6,510 nucleotides of DNA from DASXTB01 sp036505615 (GTDB lineage: Bacteria > Acidobacteriota > UBA6911 > JACQSX01): positions 1 to 6,510 of the forward strand of contig DASXTB010000434.1 of assembly GCA_036505615.1 (NCBI GenBank). Direction: 5' to 3'. Positions 5,461 to 6,510 of this stretch are shown piece after piece; within the stretch, counting starts at the first letter, position 1; the number at the start of each line of letters is the position of its first letter. Under the pieces are notes generated by a model. That model saw only the letters and a program-made list of their open reading frames with translations, was not told where the DNA came from and ran no database searches. The position numbers were made by a program, and so were the translations under genes.

Positions 5461-5566
5461 CTCCCACTCGCCAAATCCTCCGCTCTCCCGCTCTCCCACT
5501 CGCCCGCTCTCATATCTTCTTCATATCACCTGCATATCAGCTCACATCCCCTTCATCTCTCCCTCC
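5461..5566. repeat. Right arm of the inverted repeat array (pyrimidine-rich octamers, then decamers)
   Basis: This arm is the approximate reverse complement of 5312-5400, in mirrored order across a 60-bp spacer (5401-5460) that contains a run of seven T at 5454-5460. Matching blocks are 5485-5501 with 5370-5386 (16 of 17), 5509-5527 with 5339-5356 (identical apart from one inserted base), and 5542-5557 with 5320-5335 (14 of 16). Its complement shows octamers such as AGTGGGAG and AGCGGGAG. It runs to the base before ATG 5567, just upstream of the pirin gene. No promoter could be picked out within it. Confidence 0.7.
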
Positions 5567-5584
5567 ATGGAGGCTATTCAAAAC

Positions 5585-6331
5585 ATGTATCAAATCACAC
5601 GCAACCAAGACCGTTATCACTTCGAAAATGATTGGCTTTCAACCTATTGGCACTTCTCGTTTGATCATTACTACGACCAAGAGAATGTCAACTTCGGGCC
5701 GCTGCGGGTATTCAATGACGATGTTATCCAGGCGGATAAGGGATTCGGAACGCACGGGCATAAGGAAATGGAGATCGTCACCTACGTCCTGGATGGCGAG
5801 CTGGAGCATCGCGACAGCACCGGGGGCCACGGAACGATCAGCTCGCGCGAAGTGCAAAGGATGACTGCCGGAACGGGCATCCGCCATTCCGAGTTCAATG
5901 CGTCAAGGGTGAATCCGGTGCATTTGCTTCAGGTCTGGATCCTGCCTTCCCAGCCCAATCTGAAGCCTGGTTATGAGCAACGGCGCTTCTCGCCAAAACA
6001 ACGCGAGGGGACTCTGCTCCCTGTTGTGTCGGGAAGAAACGGCGCGCATAGCCCTGCGAACAATTCCGGCACCGGGCGCTCAGGTGCAGACCCGGCCCCA
6101 TTGGGCATCCATCAGGATGCGACGTTCTATGTGTCGACCATTCGGCCTGAAGATAACCTGGTCTTCCCGACTGCGGCTGATCGCCGCGCTTATCTGTTTG
6201 TCATTAGCGGTTCCATTCAGGCCGGAAAGCACTTGCTTGAAGCCGGCGATGTGGCAAAAATCTGGCAGGAGACTTCGGTTCCGCTGAAAGCGTCCGAGCG
6301 CAGTGAGATTATTCTGATCGACTTGCCGTAA
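5585..6331 (+). CDS. Pirin-family bicupin protein (YhhW-like, possible quercetinase)
   Basis: The product is 248 aa. I choose ATG 5585 over the in-frame ATG 5567 for two reasons. MYQITRNQDRYHF aligns with the usual pirin N-terminus, and GGAGG at 5569-5573 (inside the alternative first codons) can serve as its ribosome binding site, 11 nt away, whereas 5567 is preceded only by pyrimidines. From this start the metal ligands are His57, His59 (GTHGHKEME), His101 and Glu103 (GIRHSEF), in near-exact register with human pirin His56/His58/His101/Glu103. Family landmarks include FGPLRVFNDDVI, THGHKEMEIVTYVLDG, RMTAGTGIRHSE and HLLQVWILP, then GYEQRRF and the C-terminal IHQDATFY cupin half. The first cupin binds Fe or another metal; bacterial relatives have quercetin 2,3-dioxygenase activity in vitro, but the physiological role varies. 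A low-complexity insert lies at about residues 151-174. The protein is cytosolic and appears to stand alone. Confidence 0.9.
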   Translation: MYQITRNQDRYHFENDWLSTYWHFSFDHYYDQENVNFGPLRVFNDDVIQADKGFGTHGHKEMEIVTYVLDGELEHRDSTGGHGTISSREVQRMTAGTGIRHSEFNASRVNPVHLLQVWILPSQPNLKPGYEQRRFSPKQREGTLLPVVSGRNGAHSPANNSGTGRSGADPAPLGIHQDATFYVSTIRPEDNLVFPTAADRRAYLFVISGSIQAGKHLLEAGDVAKIWQETSVPLKASERSEIILIDLP

Positions 6332-6468
6332 AGCTTTTGGGTGTCGGACAAATGATCAGCCAAGCCTCCTCTGGCGTGGAAAGAGCTTCAGAATGGGGAT
6401 TCTTGCGAAAAGTCTCCCACTAAAGCTGAATTACCTTGACAAGCAATAGGAGTGTCCAAAACTACTCC
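6332..6468. other. Intergenic stretch without a recognisable gene
   Basis: No coding region, RNA gene or strong terminator is visible between the pirin stop and the heptamer array. A weak 5-bp inverted repeat (GGAGT/ACTCC with a 10-nt loop) lies at about 6449-6468. GGGTGTCGG at 6339-6347 is a near complement of the CCAACACCC that opens the array at the right. Confidence 0.6.
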
Positions 6469-6510
6469 AACACCCAACACCCAACACCCAACACCCAACA
6501 CCCAACACCC
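6469..6510. repeat. Heptamer tandem array (AACACCC)6, continuing past the right edge
   Basis: Six perfect head-to-tail copies of AACACCC fill 6469-6510 and the array is cut by the window end, so the true copy number is unknown. The minus strand reads GGGTGTT repeated, with GGG runs every 7 nt and 4-nt loops, which fits the G-quadruplex consensus. It resembles the short heptameric tandem repeats known from intergenic DNA of several bacterial groups. Confidence 0.92.

Noticed and set aside
6339..6347. GGGTGTCGG as a mirrored partner of the AACACCC array
   Set aside because: Only 9 nt with one mismatch at a distance of about 120 bp, too short to claim an inverted pair.

Overview
The window reads as a moderately GC-rich piece of an uncultured or environmental bacterial chromosome. 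The gene content resembles soil Acidobacteriota (Terriglobales/Koribacter-like): a secreted lamin-tail-domain protein, a fragment of a FTG/NPN-type secreted beta-sandwich repeat protein, an exported two-repeat dimeric-barrel (ABM-like) protein, an exported MBL-fold hydrolase, DinB/DUF664-type proteins and a pirin. This assignment is inference from gene families and style; no 16S or other phylogenetic marker is present.

Layout: 1-824 (minus) is the N-terminal part of a secreted lamin-tail-domain protein that runs off the left edge. Its divergent neighbour, 982-1536 (plus), is a DinB-superfamily protein. At its stop codon it abuts a fragment of a secreted repeat protein (1533-2048, plus) that lacks its N-terminus and looks like a gene relic. 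Facing it, 2092-2874 (minus) encodes an exported protein made of two duplicated ferredoxin-like/ABM-type halves, with a textbook sigma-70 promoter. Overlapping back-to-back with that promoter is a probable leaderless promoter for a four-helix membrane protein (2990-3367, plus). Next come an exported MBL-fold metallohydrolase (3473-4423, plus) with its own promoter, and tRNA-Leu(CAG) with an encoded CCA (4536-4622, minus). These are followed by a second DinB-superfamily protein (4820-5335, plus) and a pirin-family cupin protein (5585-6331, plus).

The genes do not form one operon. Most are short single-gene units with their own promoters, in mixed orientation, encoding housekeeping or accessory enzymes and exported proteins. 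I see no defence, secretion, CRISPR, phage or biosynthetic system.

The most unusual content is intergenic. The right-hand 1.9 kb holds several distinct short-repeat structures: a two-copy AGTGCTC heptamer, a perfect 9-bp hairpin running into 9-nt-periodic repeats, a roughly 250-bp inverted array of decamers and octamers whose left edge supplies the last codons and stop of the second DinB gene, and a six-copy AACACCC heptamer array at the right edge. Two of these contain sequences that fit the G-quadruplex rule.
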